This document shows positions 1-9,833 of a stretch of 15,893 nucleotides of DNA, piece by piece. The stretch comes from Holophagaceae bacterium UBA692. GTDB lineage: Bacteria; Acidobacteriota; Holophagae; Holophagales; Holophagaceae. The translations under genes were made by a program, and so were the position numbers. The stretch spans positions 1 through 15,893 of the forward strand of contig DBMS01000122.1 in assembly GCA_002297665.1 (NCBI GenBank), given 5' to 3'. The stretch's first letter is position 1. Each line of letters starts with the position of its first letter. Under the pieces are notes generated by a model, which was not told the origin of the DNA, did no database searches, and was given only the letters and a program-made list of their open reading frames with translations.

Positions 1-843
1 CTTGTCCTCCGAGGGGTTCCACCAGGGGTCCCGGGCGGATCGCAGGGCCTCGGCCAGGGCCTCGGCGGTGGGGTGGCGCGCGGCGGGGTCCTTGGCCAGG
101 GCGCGGGCGGCGACGCCCGCGATGGCGGGGCTGATGCCCGCGAGGCGGTCCGGGTCCAGGGGGAGGGGCTCCTCGCTGACGATGCGGTGCAGGACGATGG
201 CGGTGGTCTCGCCCCCGAAGGGCGGGAAGCCCGCCAGGGCCTCGTAGAGGATCGCTCCCACGGCGAAGAGGTCGGCCCTGGCGTCGGGCTTGCCGGACTG
301 GACGCACTCGGGGGCCAGGTAGCCGAAGCTGGCCGCCGGGGCGCCGGCGGCGGAGTCGCTGCCGGCCAGCCGCGGAACGCCGAAGTCCAGGATCTTGGCG
401 GCGAGGCGGCCGGCGAAGCGCGTCACGCGGATGTTGGCGGGCTTGAGGGCCCGGTGGAGCACGCCGCGCTGGTGGGCGAAGGCCAGGCCGTCGCACACCT
501 GGGCCAGGATCTCGAGCATCTCCCGGGGGGGCAGTTCCCGGGAGGCCATGAGCCTGCCCAGGTCCTCGCCCGGCACGTGTTCCATGACCATGAAGAGCGA
601 GCCTTGATCCTCGCCGTACTCGTGGATGGCGACGAGGTTGGGGTGGTGGAGCCGGCCCGCGGCCTCGGCCTCCCGGAAGAACCGGTCCCGGGCGTCGGGG
701 GAGGTGAGGTCCGCGCGGAGGATCTTGATGGCCACTTCCCGCCCCAGCAGGCTGTCCCGGGCCAGGAAGACCTCGCCCGTGGCGCCTTCGCCCAGGCTTT
801 CCAGGATTTCGAATTTGCCGATCCGGCGGGGAGGGTTCGTCAT
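1..843 (-). CDS. Ser/Thr protein kinase-like protein (PknB type), catalytic Asp missing; partial, C-terminus beyond left edge
   Basis: The first 281 residues are visible and reading continues past the left edge. They contain an essentially complete Hanks-type kinase domain (about residues 8-270): glycine-rich loop GEGATGEV (19-26), VAIK with Lys40, a helix-C Glu near 58, DFG at 153-155, APE at 177-179 and the later DLFAVG motif. The catalytic loop reads HRALKPAN (130-137), so the HRD aspartate is Ala132, while the Lys and Asn of the loop are kept. Canonical kinases need that Asp as general base, so this copy is probably a pseudokinase or has very weak activity; this is inference. The ATG lies 7 bp after the ligA stop, and a GAGG Shine-Dalgarno overlaps that stop codon, so it is the last visible gene of the mre-ligA string. 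Family members often carry a C-terminal membrane or sensor region, which cannot be seen here. Confidence 0.88.
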   Translation of the reverse strand, partial: MTNPPRRIGKFEILESLGEGATGEVFLARDSLLGREVAIKILRADLTSPDARDRFFREAEAAGRLHHPNLVAIHEYGEDQGSLFMVMEHVPGEDLGRLMASRELPPREMLEILAQVCDGLAFAHQRGVLHRALKPANIRVTRFAGRLAAKILDFGVPRLAGSDSAAGAPAASFGYLAPECVQSGKPDARADLFAVGAILYEALAGFPPFGGETTAIVLHRIVSEEPLPLDPDRLAGISPAIAGVAARALAKDPAARHPTAEALAEALRSARDPWWNPSEDK

Positions 844-850
844 GGCTGCC

Positions 851-2857
<2,007 letters not shown>

Positions 2858-2862
2858 CTAGG

Positions 2863-3948
2863 CTATTTCACCTGCGCCCGGTGCCGCACTGCCATGACCA
2901 CCCCCAGGCCCAGGAAGTAGCTCAGGGTGCTGCTGCCCCCGGCGCTGAAGAAGGGCAGCACGATGCCCTTGTTGGGCAGCACCCCGATGACCATGCCCAC
3001 GTTCACCATGAGATGCAGGGCGATGATGCCCGCGGCGCCCACGCAGAAATAGGTCTCGGAGGCGCTGCGGGCCGCGACGGCGGTGTCGAGGATGCGCGCG
3101 AGCACCAGGCCGAAGAGGCCCAGGGCCATCAGGACCCCCAGGAATCCGCGCTCCTCGGCCCAGACGGAGAACACGAAGTCCGTGGTCTTCACCGGCAGGA
3201 AGTTGAGCTGGGTCTGGCTGCCGGAGGTGAAGCCCTGGCCCGTGAGGCCGCCGGCGCCGATGGCGATGCGGCTCTGGTTGATCTGGTAGCCCTTGCCCTT
3301 GAGGTCGGCGCTGGGGTCCAGGAAGGTCAGCACGCGCTGCTTCTGGTAGGGTTTGAGCACCTTGTGCCAGGCCCCGACGCCCACCAGGGAGGCCAGCAGG
3401 ACCGTCACGAGCACCCACCGGGCCTTGAGGCCCTTCAGGACGGGGATCAGCACCAGGATGGGCAGGAAGCTCACGGCCATGCCCAGGTCGGGCTGCTTGA
3501 GAACCAGGAGCATGGGGAAGAACACCAGGGCGGAGATCCCGGCCAGGTCCCAGGCGGAGAGGTCCTGGGGCTGGCGCGTTCCCAGCCGGTGCGCCACGAA
3601 CAGCAGCGTCAGCCACTTCATGAGTTCGCTGGGCTGGAAGGTGAGGCCGGCCAGGATGATCCAGCGCTGGGAGCCGCCGATGCGGTGGCCGGCCACGAGC
3701 ACCAGGGCCAGGGACAGGATGCCCAGGACGTAGAGCGCGAAGCCGCTGCGGAAGATGCGCTTGGGGTTGACGCCGGCGAGGAAGGCCATGGCCGCGAAGC
3801 CCATGAGGTTCCAGAGGCTCTGCTTGGCCCAGAGGCTGGCCTGGCCCGTGCCGCGGCCCGCGGAAAAGACCGTGAGCGTGCCCATGACCACGAGCAGGAC
3901 CATGGGCCACAGGAGGGCGGTGTCCAGGGCGCGCAGGCGCTCCTTCAT
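2863..3948 (-). CDS. rodA: RodA, SEDS-family peptidoglycan glycosyltransferase
   Basis: RodA is an integral membrane glycosyltransferase that polymerises lipid II into glycan strands in the elongation complex, working with PBP2. The 361-residue protein is almost wholly hydrophobic, as expected for ten membrane segments. Family motifs are present: FQPSELMKW near 105-112, NQSRIAIGAGGLTGQG near 224-239, TTDFVFSVWAEERG with the candidate catalytic Asp257 (equivalent to Asp262 of E. coli RodA), and the C-terminal signature GVLPNKGIVLPFFSAGGSS (322-340). The ATG overlaps the PBP2 stop in an ATGA and is preceded by a good Shine-Dalgarno (GGAGGA). A longer reading frame extends far upstream inside mrdA but has no family similarity, so it was ignored. 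Pairing with an adjacent PBP2 favours RodA over FtsW or SpoVE. Confidence 0.96.
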   Translation of the reverse strand: MKERLRALDTALLWPMVLLVVMGTLTVFSAGRGTGQASLWAKQSLWNLMGFAAMAFLAGVNPKRIFRSGFALYVLGILSLALVLVAGHRIGGSQRWIILAGLTFQPSELMKWLTLLFVAHRLGTRQPQDLSAWDLAGISALVFFPMLLVLKQPDLGMAVSFLPILVLIPVLKGLKARWVLVTVLLASLVGVGAWHKVLKPYQKQRVLTFLDPSADLKGKGYQINQSRIAIGAGGLTGQGFTSGSQTQLNFLPVKTTDFVFSVWAEERGFLGVLMALGLFGLVLARILDTAVAARSASETYFCVGAAGIIALHLMVNVGMVIGVLPNKGIVLPFFSAGGSSTLSYFLGLGVVMAVRHRAQVK

Positions 3949-5816
3949 GGCTCCTCCACGGCTTCCTGGGCCTGGGGCGGGGTGAATTCGTCGGGGATCT
4001 TCGCGCTGGGCGGCGGCAGGGGTTTCTTGAGGCGGTCGATGAACCAGTACTCCACGAGCTTCCTGGCCACCGGGGCGGCGCTGGCCGCGCCGAAGCCCGC
4101 GTTCTCGGCCACCACCACGAAGGCGATCTGCGGGTTCTCCCGGGGCGCGTAGCCCGCGAAGAGGGCGTTGTCCTTGAACTTCTTGGCGAGCTTGGCGTAG
4201 TGGCTCTTGTCCACGAAGGTGGTGACCTGGCTGGTGCCGGTCTTGCCCACCATCGTCACGCCGGGCAGGGCGGACGCCGCGGCGGTGCCCGAGTGGACCA
4301 CCTCGTAGAGGCCCTCGTCCAGCACGGCGTGGATCTTCGGGTCCAGACCGGTGTCCCTGGGCGGGGGCGGGGTGAAGAGCTCCATGGGCCGGTTGTCCTC
4401 GGGGCGGATGCCGTAGAGCAGGTGGGGGGTCAGCAGCTTGCCCTTGGTGGCCAGCATGGCGTAGAACCTGGCCAGCGCGATGGGGGTGAGGCTGTTGGCG
4501 CCCTGCCCGATGCTGACGCTGATCGTCTCGCCGGGCCACCACTTCTCCTTCTTCACGCGCTTCTTCCACTCCCGGCTGGGCACCCGGGAGGCGGCTTCGT
4601 GCGGCAGGTCCACGCCGGTGGGCACGGTGAGGCCGTACTTGGCGGCGGTGTTGAAGATGTCGTCGACGTCCAGGCGCATGCCCAGCTCGTAGAAGTAGAT
4701 GTCGCAGCTGCGGGCGATGGCCTGGACGAGGTTCAGGGTCCCGTGGGTGGCGTCGCAGCGGAAGTCGCGGTTGTAGAAGACCTTGTGGCCGGCGCAGTGG
4801 TAGGTGGTCTCGGGGGTGATGATCCCCTTCTCCAGGGCGCAGAGGGCCACCAGGAGCTTGTAGGTGGAGCCGGGGGCGTAGCGGCCCTGGGTGACCCGGT
4901 CCAGCATGGGGCGCTCGGGGTTGTTCCAGTACTGGTCCACCTGCTCCTGGGTCAGCCGGTTGAGGAAGATGTTGGGGTCGTAGGAGGGGCTGGAGTACAG
5001 GGCCAGGATGCCGCCGTCGCGCAGGTCCAGCACCACGCCGGCGCCGTTGTTGTCCCCCAGGGCCTCCTTGAGGGTCTGCTGGAGGCCGGCGTCCAGGGTG
5101 AGGTAGACGCTGCGTCCGGGCTTGGCCTCGTTCAGGCCGAAGACGGCCACCTCGCGGCCCAGGTAGTCCACCAGGATCTTCCGCTGGCCGTCCACGCCGC
5201 GCAGGCGCTCGTTGCGCGAGGCCTCGAACCCGGAGCGGCCGATGATCTCCCCCAGCTGGTAGCGGTCGGGGTTCTTCTCCAGCTCCGCGGGGGTGACCTC
5301 ACCCACGTAGCCCAGGGCGTGGCCGGCCAGTTCCTGGCCCAGGTACACGCGCCGGGGGGCGACCTCGATGCTGAGGAAGGGGAACCGCGCGCGCAGCACC
5401 TCGGCCCGGGCCAGGGCCGAATCGTCCAGGTTGTCCACGAGCGTGAGCATGCGGTTGCCCGCGGCCTGGCGGATGGCCTGGATCCGCCGCCGAAGCTGCT
5501 CGGGCTCCATCTGCAGGTTCTGGGCCAGGGCGTCGATCTGGGCGGGGTCCGTGGGCAGGTCCTCGTGCTGGATGACCAGGTGCAGGGCCCGGCGGTTGTC
5601 CACGATCTTGTTGCCGTTGCGGTCGAAGATGATGCCCCGGGGGGCCGGGGTGGTGCGGGTCTTCACGGCCTGGGAGAAGGCCAGGCGCTGCATCTCCCGG
5701 CGCATGCCCAGCTGCACCCAGCCGTAGGCCAGCACCAGGCCCAGGATCATGCAGAGGGTGACGGTGCGCATCACGGCGATGCGGCGGTGGATGAGGGTCC
5801 GGTTCAGGATCTCCAC
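3945..5816 (-). CDS. mrdA: Penicillin-binding protein 2 (elongation-specific transpeptidase)
   Basis: A class B penicillin-binding protein that cross-links new peptidoglycan strands during side-wall growth, partnered with RodA. The 623 residues comprise a short cytoplasmic N-terminus, one membrane anchor (about 15-36), a non-catalytic pedestal beginning at APRGIIFDRNG (about 58-68), and a transpeptidase domain with all three active-site motifs: STYK (Ser317, Lys320), SCD (370-372) and KTGT (525-528). The C-terminus is proline-rich. The start codon is GTG, chosen because a strong GGAGGTGA Shine-Dalgarno lies 6 bases upstream, overlapping the mreD stop, while the next internal ATG would cut into the anchor. 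The gene begins 3 bp after mreD and overlaps rodA by 4 bp, implying translational coupling. Confidence 0.96.
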   Translation of the reverse strand: MEILNRTLIHRRIAVMRTVTLCMILGLVLAYGWVQLGMRREMQRLAFSQAVKTRTTPAPRGIIFDRNGNKIVDNRRALHLVIQHEDLPTDPAQIDALAQNLQMEPEQLRRRIQAIRQAAGNRMLTLVDNLDDSALARAEVLRARFPFLSIEVAPRRVYLGQELAGHALGYVGEVTPAELEKNPDRYQLGEIIGRSGFEASRNERLRGVDGQRKILVDYLGREVAVFGLNEAKPGRSVYLTLDAGLQQTLKEALGDNNGAGVVLDLRDGGILALYSSPSYDPNIFLNRLTQEQVDQYWNNPERPMLDRVTQGRYAPGSTYKLLVALCALEKGIITPETTYHCAGHKVFYNRDFRCDATHGTLNLVQAIARSCDIYFYELGMRLDVDDIFNTAAKYGLTVPTGVDLPHEAASRVPSREWKKRVKKEKWWPGETISVSIGQGANSLTPIALARFYAMLATKGKLLTPHLLYGIRPEDNRPMELFTPPPPRDTGLDPKIHAVLDEGLYEVVHSGTAAASALPGVTMVGKTGTSQVTTFVDKSHYAKLAKKFKDNALFAGYAPRENPQIAFVVVAENAGFGAASAAPVARKLVEYWFIDRLKKPLPPPSAKIPDEFTPPQAQEAVEEP

Positions 5817-5819
5817 CGC

Positions 5820-6296
5820 TCACCTCCGGTGGATGGGGGGATGGAGCTTCAGGGCGAGGGTCGCCCAGAGCGGAATGGAGCAGAGGGCCCAGATCCATCC
5901 GAAGCCCCAGGCGTGGGGGCCCGCCGCGAAGCGCACCAGGAGGTTGGCCAGCAGCCAGTGGAGCATGGCCAGGGCCGCCATGCGGCCCCAGAAGGGGTTG
6001 CGGGAATGGGGCGGCCACTGCAGGAGGAGCCCGTAGGCCAGGAGGCAGATCAGCATGTTGGCCAAGGGGGTGCCGCCCAGGTGCGGGTAGATGCGCAGGG
6101 TCCCCTCCAGGACCCACCCGCCCGCCAGGGCCCAGCCGAGGCCCTGGAGGGGCGTCGGGAAGCCGGGGGCCAGGCCCAGCACGAGGAACACGTGGAAGAT
6201 GGTCTGGATGCCCGGCCAGGGCGCCGTGAAATGGATGCCGGCCAGCGCGGCCAGGGCGATGGCGTGCCTGCGCAGCATGGGGGCGGCCGGGTTCAT
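5820..6296 (-). CDS. mreD: MreD rod-shape-determining membrane protein
   Basis: MreD is a small integral membrane protein that connects MreC, RodA and PBP2 with the cytoplasmic MreB filament. The 158 residues, close to the usual 160-170, are strongly hydrophobic, with about five predicted membrane spans and short charged loops. Sequence conservation in this family is low. The call rests on size, hydrophobicity and its place exactly between mreC and mrdA, plus family-like features such as the GGTPLANMLICLLAYG stretch (residues 74-89). Its ATG overlaps the mreC stop (ATGA) and is preceded by AAGGTG. It ends 3 bp before the GTG of mrdA. Confidence 0.88.
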   Translation of the reverse strand: MNPAAPMLRRHAIALAALAGIHFTAPWPGIQTIFHVFLVLGLAPGFPTPLQGLGWALAGGWVLEGTLRIYPHLGGTPLANMLICLLAYGLLLQWPPHSRNPFWGRMAALAMLHWLLANLLVRFAAGPHAWGFGWIWALCSIPLWATLALKLHPPIHRR

Positions 6297-7180
6297 TTGG
6301 CCACCTTGGGCTTGCGCGCGGGCTTGGCGTCCTGGGGCTGGGGCGCGGGAGGCTGCAGCTCCAGCTGCGGGCGCGGGGGCAGGATCAGCACCAGCGAGAC
6401 CCGGTCCAGGGGGGCCGACAGGGCCACCTCCACCTGTAGCTCCGTGTCCCGGGGCCGCACGGAGGTCACGTAGCCCACCAGGAGCCCCCGGGGGAAGTTG
6501 CGGTCGAGACCCGACGTGTACACGGGCTCACCCACCTGCACGACCTCCTGGCTTCCAATGTAGCGCAGGGCCGCCTTGCCGGGTCCCAGGCCCTGCAGGA
6601 CGCCCGTGGCGCGGCTGCGGGCCAGCATGACCCCCGTGGAGGCGTTGTAGGCGTCCAGGGGCAGGAGGCTGGCCTGGGTGGGCCCCACGTCCCACACGCG
6701 GCCCACGACCCCTTCCGGGCAGATGACGCCCTGGTCGGGCTGGAGGCCGCCGTCCTCGCCCTGGTCCAGGATCATGCCCCCGAAGGGGGCGCGGCGGACG
6801 TTGGAGATGATGCGGGCGGCGCGGAAGGTAAGGGGCAGGAGCTTGCGGAGCCCCAGGAGCCGGGTGGCCTCCTCCGCCTCGGCCAGGCGCGGGGCCGCGG
6901 CGTCCCGCTCGGCCCGGAAGGCGGCGACCTGGGCCCGCAGGCGCTCCACTTCCGCGACGGCCTCCCGGTAGGTGGACACCTTCTGGCGGCGGTTGTCCTT
7001 CCAGACCTCCAGCCGGGCGGATACGGCCCGGGAGGGCGCCGACAGGAGGTCGAGCAGGTGCCGCCAGCGGTTCGAAGTCCCGCGGCCCAGGGCGATCCAG
7101 AGCAGGTGCCCGAGCAAAAGGGCCACGATGGCCCAACGCCTGCGTCCGGTCGGGTTCCAGCCCCAGGCGCTGCGGTACAT
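6293..7180 (-). CDS. mreC: MreC rod-shape-determining protein
   Basis: MreC is a bitopic inner-membrane protein whose periplasmic part forms oligomers and activates PBP2 in the elongation complex. The 295-residue product has a basic N-terminus, one membrane span (about 17-33), a long charged helical region predicted as coiled coil (about 50-105), and the two-barrel beta domain (about 115-270) with recognisable MreC segments: a GMILDQGEDGGLQPDQGVI block, GVVGRV, and the EPVYTSGLDRNFPRGLLVG block. A Pro/Lys/Ala-rich tail of about 25 residues follows. The start is uncertain: an in-frame TTG nine bases upstream (7189) is possible, but ATG at 7180 sits one base after the mreB stop and is preferred; neither has a clear Shine-Dalgarno. 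It overlaps mreD by 4 bp. Confidence 0.94.
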   Translation of the reverse strand: MYRSAWGWNPTGRRRWAIVALLLGHLLWIALGRGTSNRWRHLLDLLSAPSRAVSARLEVWKDNRRQKVSTYREAVAEVERLRAQVAAFRAERDAAAPRLAEAEEATRLLGLRKLLPLTFRAARIISNVRRAPFGGMILDQGEDGGLQPDQGVICPEGVVGRVWDVGPTQASLLPLDAYNASTGVMLARSRATGVLQGLGPGKAALRYIGSQEVVQVGEPVYTSGLDRNFPRGLLVGYVTSVRPRDTELQVEVALSAPLDRVSLVLILPPRPQLELQPPAPQPQDAKPARKPKVAK

Positions 7181-7181
7181 G

Positions 7182-8225
<1,044 letters not shown>

Positions 8226-8263
8226 TGATCACTCCAACGGAATCCTCTAGATTGGCATGGATT

Positions 8264-8560
8264 TCAACCTTTCGCCGCCCCCAATAGCTCCCGGACCAGA
8301 AGATCGGGGTCCAGGCGCTGGGGGAGCTCCCGGTGGTAGCCCCGCACCCAGGCGGTGCCGTCCACCAGGATGAAGGGGATCGCTCGCTTGCCCGTCTCCC
8401 GCTCCAGCTTTTCGGCGGCCCCGGGCACGGTCTCGATGTCCACGGTGGCGTGGGCCACCCCCGCCTGGTCCAGCCACCGGTCCAGGCGGCGGCAATCCGG
8501 GCACCAGGCGGCGGTATAGACTTCGAGTTTCAAATGTTTGAGTGATTCACCGGGGGACAT
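8264..8560 (-). CDS. Glutaredoxin-like thioredoxin-fold protein with CPDC active site
   Basis: A 98-residue cytoplasmic protein with a glutaredoxin/thioredoxin fold. It has a beta strand (LKLEVYTAAW) leading into the redox motif CPDC (Cys20, Cys23), an alpha helix with RRLDRWL, and the cis-proline loop AIPFILVDG (Pro62). Members of this group exchange disulfides or thiols with small-molecule or protein partners; the precise partner is unknown, so it is left without a symbol. The ATG is supported by GAGG seven bases upstream. It is the first gene of the leftward string ending in the kinase, 38 bp upstream of mreB, and could share a transcript with the cell-shape genes. Its start faces the divergent lipoprotein gene across 68 bp, which must hold promoters for both directions, although no convincing -35/-10 pair was found. 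Confidence 0.85.
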   Translation of the reverse strand: MSPGESLKHLKLEVYTAAWCPDCRRLDRWLDQAGVAHATVDIETVPGAAEKLERETGKRAIPFILVDGTAWVRGYHRELPQRLDPDLLVRELLGAAKG

Positions 8561-8628
8561 GCCGCATCCTCGCTAGGCAGGGTATGCCTTCGATGTCATT
8601 CTGGATCTGAAATGTTTAGGAGAAAAGC

Positions 8629-9234
8629 ATGGATATGCGCCTGGCGCGAATGATCGGGATGTGCGGGCTGGTGGTCGCGGCCCTGGGCTGCTCCAAGGTC
8701 TCCAAGGACACCTCCAAGGTCCTGGCCAACGTGGGCGGCGAGAAGGTCACCGAGAAGGCCTTCTCCGATGCCGTGCGCACCCTCGTGGGCGACGAGGCCA
8801 AGGCGAACGAGGTCCTCACCAGCCCCGCGCTGAAGGAACAGCGGAACCGCTTCCTGGCCGAGTTCGTGGACCAGAAGGTCATGATCAAGTACGCCGAGAA
8901 GCAGGGGCTGGACAAGGACGCCAAGGCCCGGCTCCTCATCGAGGCCGCCCGGTCCAACGCCTACGGCCAGATCCTCATGGAGAAGGCCATCGCCAAGATC
9001 GAGCCCACCGAGGCCCAGCTCAAGGCGTTCTACGACAAGGTTGCCGCCAGCGCCAAGGCCGCCGGCCAGGACCAGGGCTTCCCCACCTACGAGCAGGCCA
9101 AGCCCCAGCTGCCCAACGCCTGGAAGCGCGAGCAGCTCAAGGACGCCAGCCAGAACCTCATGAAGGACGCCAAGGCCCAGGTCGCCACCACCATCGACCC
9201 TGCCTGGCGTGCGGCCGAGGGCCCGCAGCAGTAA
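8629..9234 (+). CDS. Putative lipoprotein with SurA/PpiC-like N-terminal chaperone domain, no parvulin domain
   Basis: A 201-residue exported protein. The N-terminus is a lipoprotein signal peptide: basic MDMRLAR, a hydrophobic core, then ALGC with the lipidation cysteine at 21. The segment VLANVGGEKVTEKAFSDAV (31-49) and the following helical region (to about 130) resemble the N-terminal chaperone domain of SurA, PrsA and PpiC peptidyl-prolyl isomerases. In those proteins a parvulin domain follows the EAQLKAFYDK-type helix; here the chain passes directly into FPTYEQAKPQLPNAW and a last long helix (about 165-190), so the catalytic domain is absent. It is therefore more likely a periplasm-facing holdase or an assembly factor than an isomerase; this is inference. 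The start is fixed by AGGAG six bases upstream. It stands alone, divergent from the thiol-protein gene and convergent with gatD. Confidence 0.8.
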   Translation: MDMRLARMIGMCGLVVAALGCSKVSKDTSKVLANVGGEKVTEKAFSDAVRTLVGDEAKANEVLTSPALKEQRNRFLAEFVDQKVMIKYAEKQGLDKDAKARLLIEAARSNAYGQILMEKAIAKIEPTEAQLKAFYDKVAASAKAAGQDQGFPTYEQAKPQLPNAWKREQLKDASQNLMKDAKAQVATTIDPAWRAAEGPQQ

Positions 9235-9300
9235 CCTGGCCGCCCGGCGGATCCTTTCTACGGATCTGCAGTTTGGACATTTCGTCCCGTTTCGGCATTC

Positions 9301-9450
9301 CCTGCCGGTGGCCGCAGACCGATCCGTCCAGATCCTCACAGGGGGTCCCGGCCCATGGTGTTCCGGTCGACGCGTCGACCCACCGGTACCGCCGGCTTCC
9401 GGTCCTCGCTGCGCTGCGGGCCGGGTCCGGCGGTTGCCGTAGCTCGGCCT
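9301..9450 (+). repeat. Left arm of the long inverted repeat
   Basis: This 150-bp arm matches the reverse complement of 9614-9762 at roughly 90% by eye. The outermost 45 bases (9301-9345) are identical, and so is a 27-base block in the inner half around TCCTCGCTGCGCTGCGG. The main difference is in the middle, where this arm alone has a 16-bp perfect palindrome (9365-9380). Short open frames in it have no start/RBS logic and are not called as genes. Confidence 0.9.
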
Positions 9451-9613
9451 CGGAGTCGTTGGCGCCAGGAATGGGGCGCTCCTTATCCATCGTCCGGAAT
9501 GAATTGAGCATTCGAGCGAGACTTCCCGAAATCGAGGTGAATCACCTGGGACCCAATACCATCCGTGTGTCCAAGGACGGGCTGCCGTCCCACCCCATAC
9601 GCCCGCTGCCCCA

Positions 9614-9762
9614 AGGCCGAGCTACGGCAAACCGGAGGACCGGCCCGCAGCGCAGCGAGGACCGGACCGACGGTACCGGTGGGTCGGCGCTATGAACCGG
9701 AACCCCATGGGCCGGGTCCCCCTGTGAGGATCTGGACGGATCGGTCTGCGGCCACCGGCAGG
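9614..9762 (-). repeat. Right arm of the long inverted repeat
   Basis: This 149-bp arm is the inverted partner of 9301-9450. Differences are a few substitutions, a small length change in the mid-arm block where the left copy carries the palindrome, and a two-base indel near the inner end. The scattered nature of the changes, with no triplet periodicity evident, argues against a coding role. Confidence 0.9.
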
Positions 9763-9794
9763 AAAGGATGGTCAGCGCCGGAATGTCCAACCTG

Positions 9795-9816
9795 CACCTC
9801 CCTTGCCGCGGAGGTG
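9795..9816. terminator. Possible bidirectional hairpin downstream of gatD, no T tract
   Basis: CACCTCC at 9795-9801 pairs with GGAGGTG at 9810-9816 (7 bp, 8-base loop), about 18 bases past the gatD stop. There is no run of T on either side, so intrinsic termination is only possible, not shown. It lies at the right edge of the inverted-repeat element. Confidence 0.3.
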
Positions 9817-9833
9817 AATCCGGGCCGGTCCGG

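Larger units (their letters stand above)
9267..9796. repeat. Long imperfect inverted-repeat element filling the intergenic gap
   Basis: The 599-bp gap between the lipoprotein stop (9234) and the gatD stop (9834) contains no credible gene. It is dominated by two inverted arms of about 150 bp (9301-9450 and 9614-9762) around a 163-bp centre. Outside the arms the match weakens but reappears at the ends: TGCAG, one variable base, then TTGGACATT at the left edge (from 9267) is mirrored at the right edge (to 9796), at the same 34-bp distance from the arm. This suggests the element ends near 9267 and 9796. No transposase fragment and no obvious target-site duplication were seen. It may be a MITE-like element, two head-to-head copies of an intergenic repeat, or a large structured transcription barrier between convergent genes. 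Confidence 0.85.

Noticed and set aside
4200..6473. Very long open frame (757 codons) on the plus strand opposite mrdA and mreD
   Set aside because: It is antisense to genes with clear catalytic motifs, and its product is Gly/Ala/Val/His-rich with no domain. Long antisense frames are expected at this GC; the same holds for plus-strand frames at 626-2494, 2881-4152 and 11765-13201.
9235..9265. GC-rich stretch after the lipoprotein stop as a rho-independent terminator
   Set aside because: CCGCCCGGCGG would leave a one-base loop and the following pyrimidine run is short and mixed, so it does not form a credible terminator.
8596..9339. Minus-strand open frame opposite the lipoprotein, extending into the left repeat arm
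   Set aside because: The product is low-complexity Gly/Leu-rich, it overlaps a well-supported lipoprotein with signal peptide and RBS, and it begins inside a repeat.
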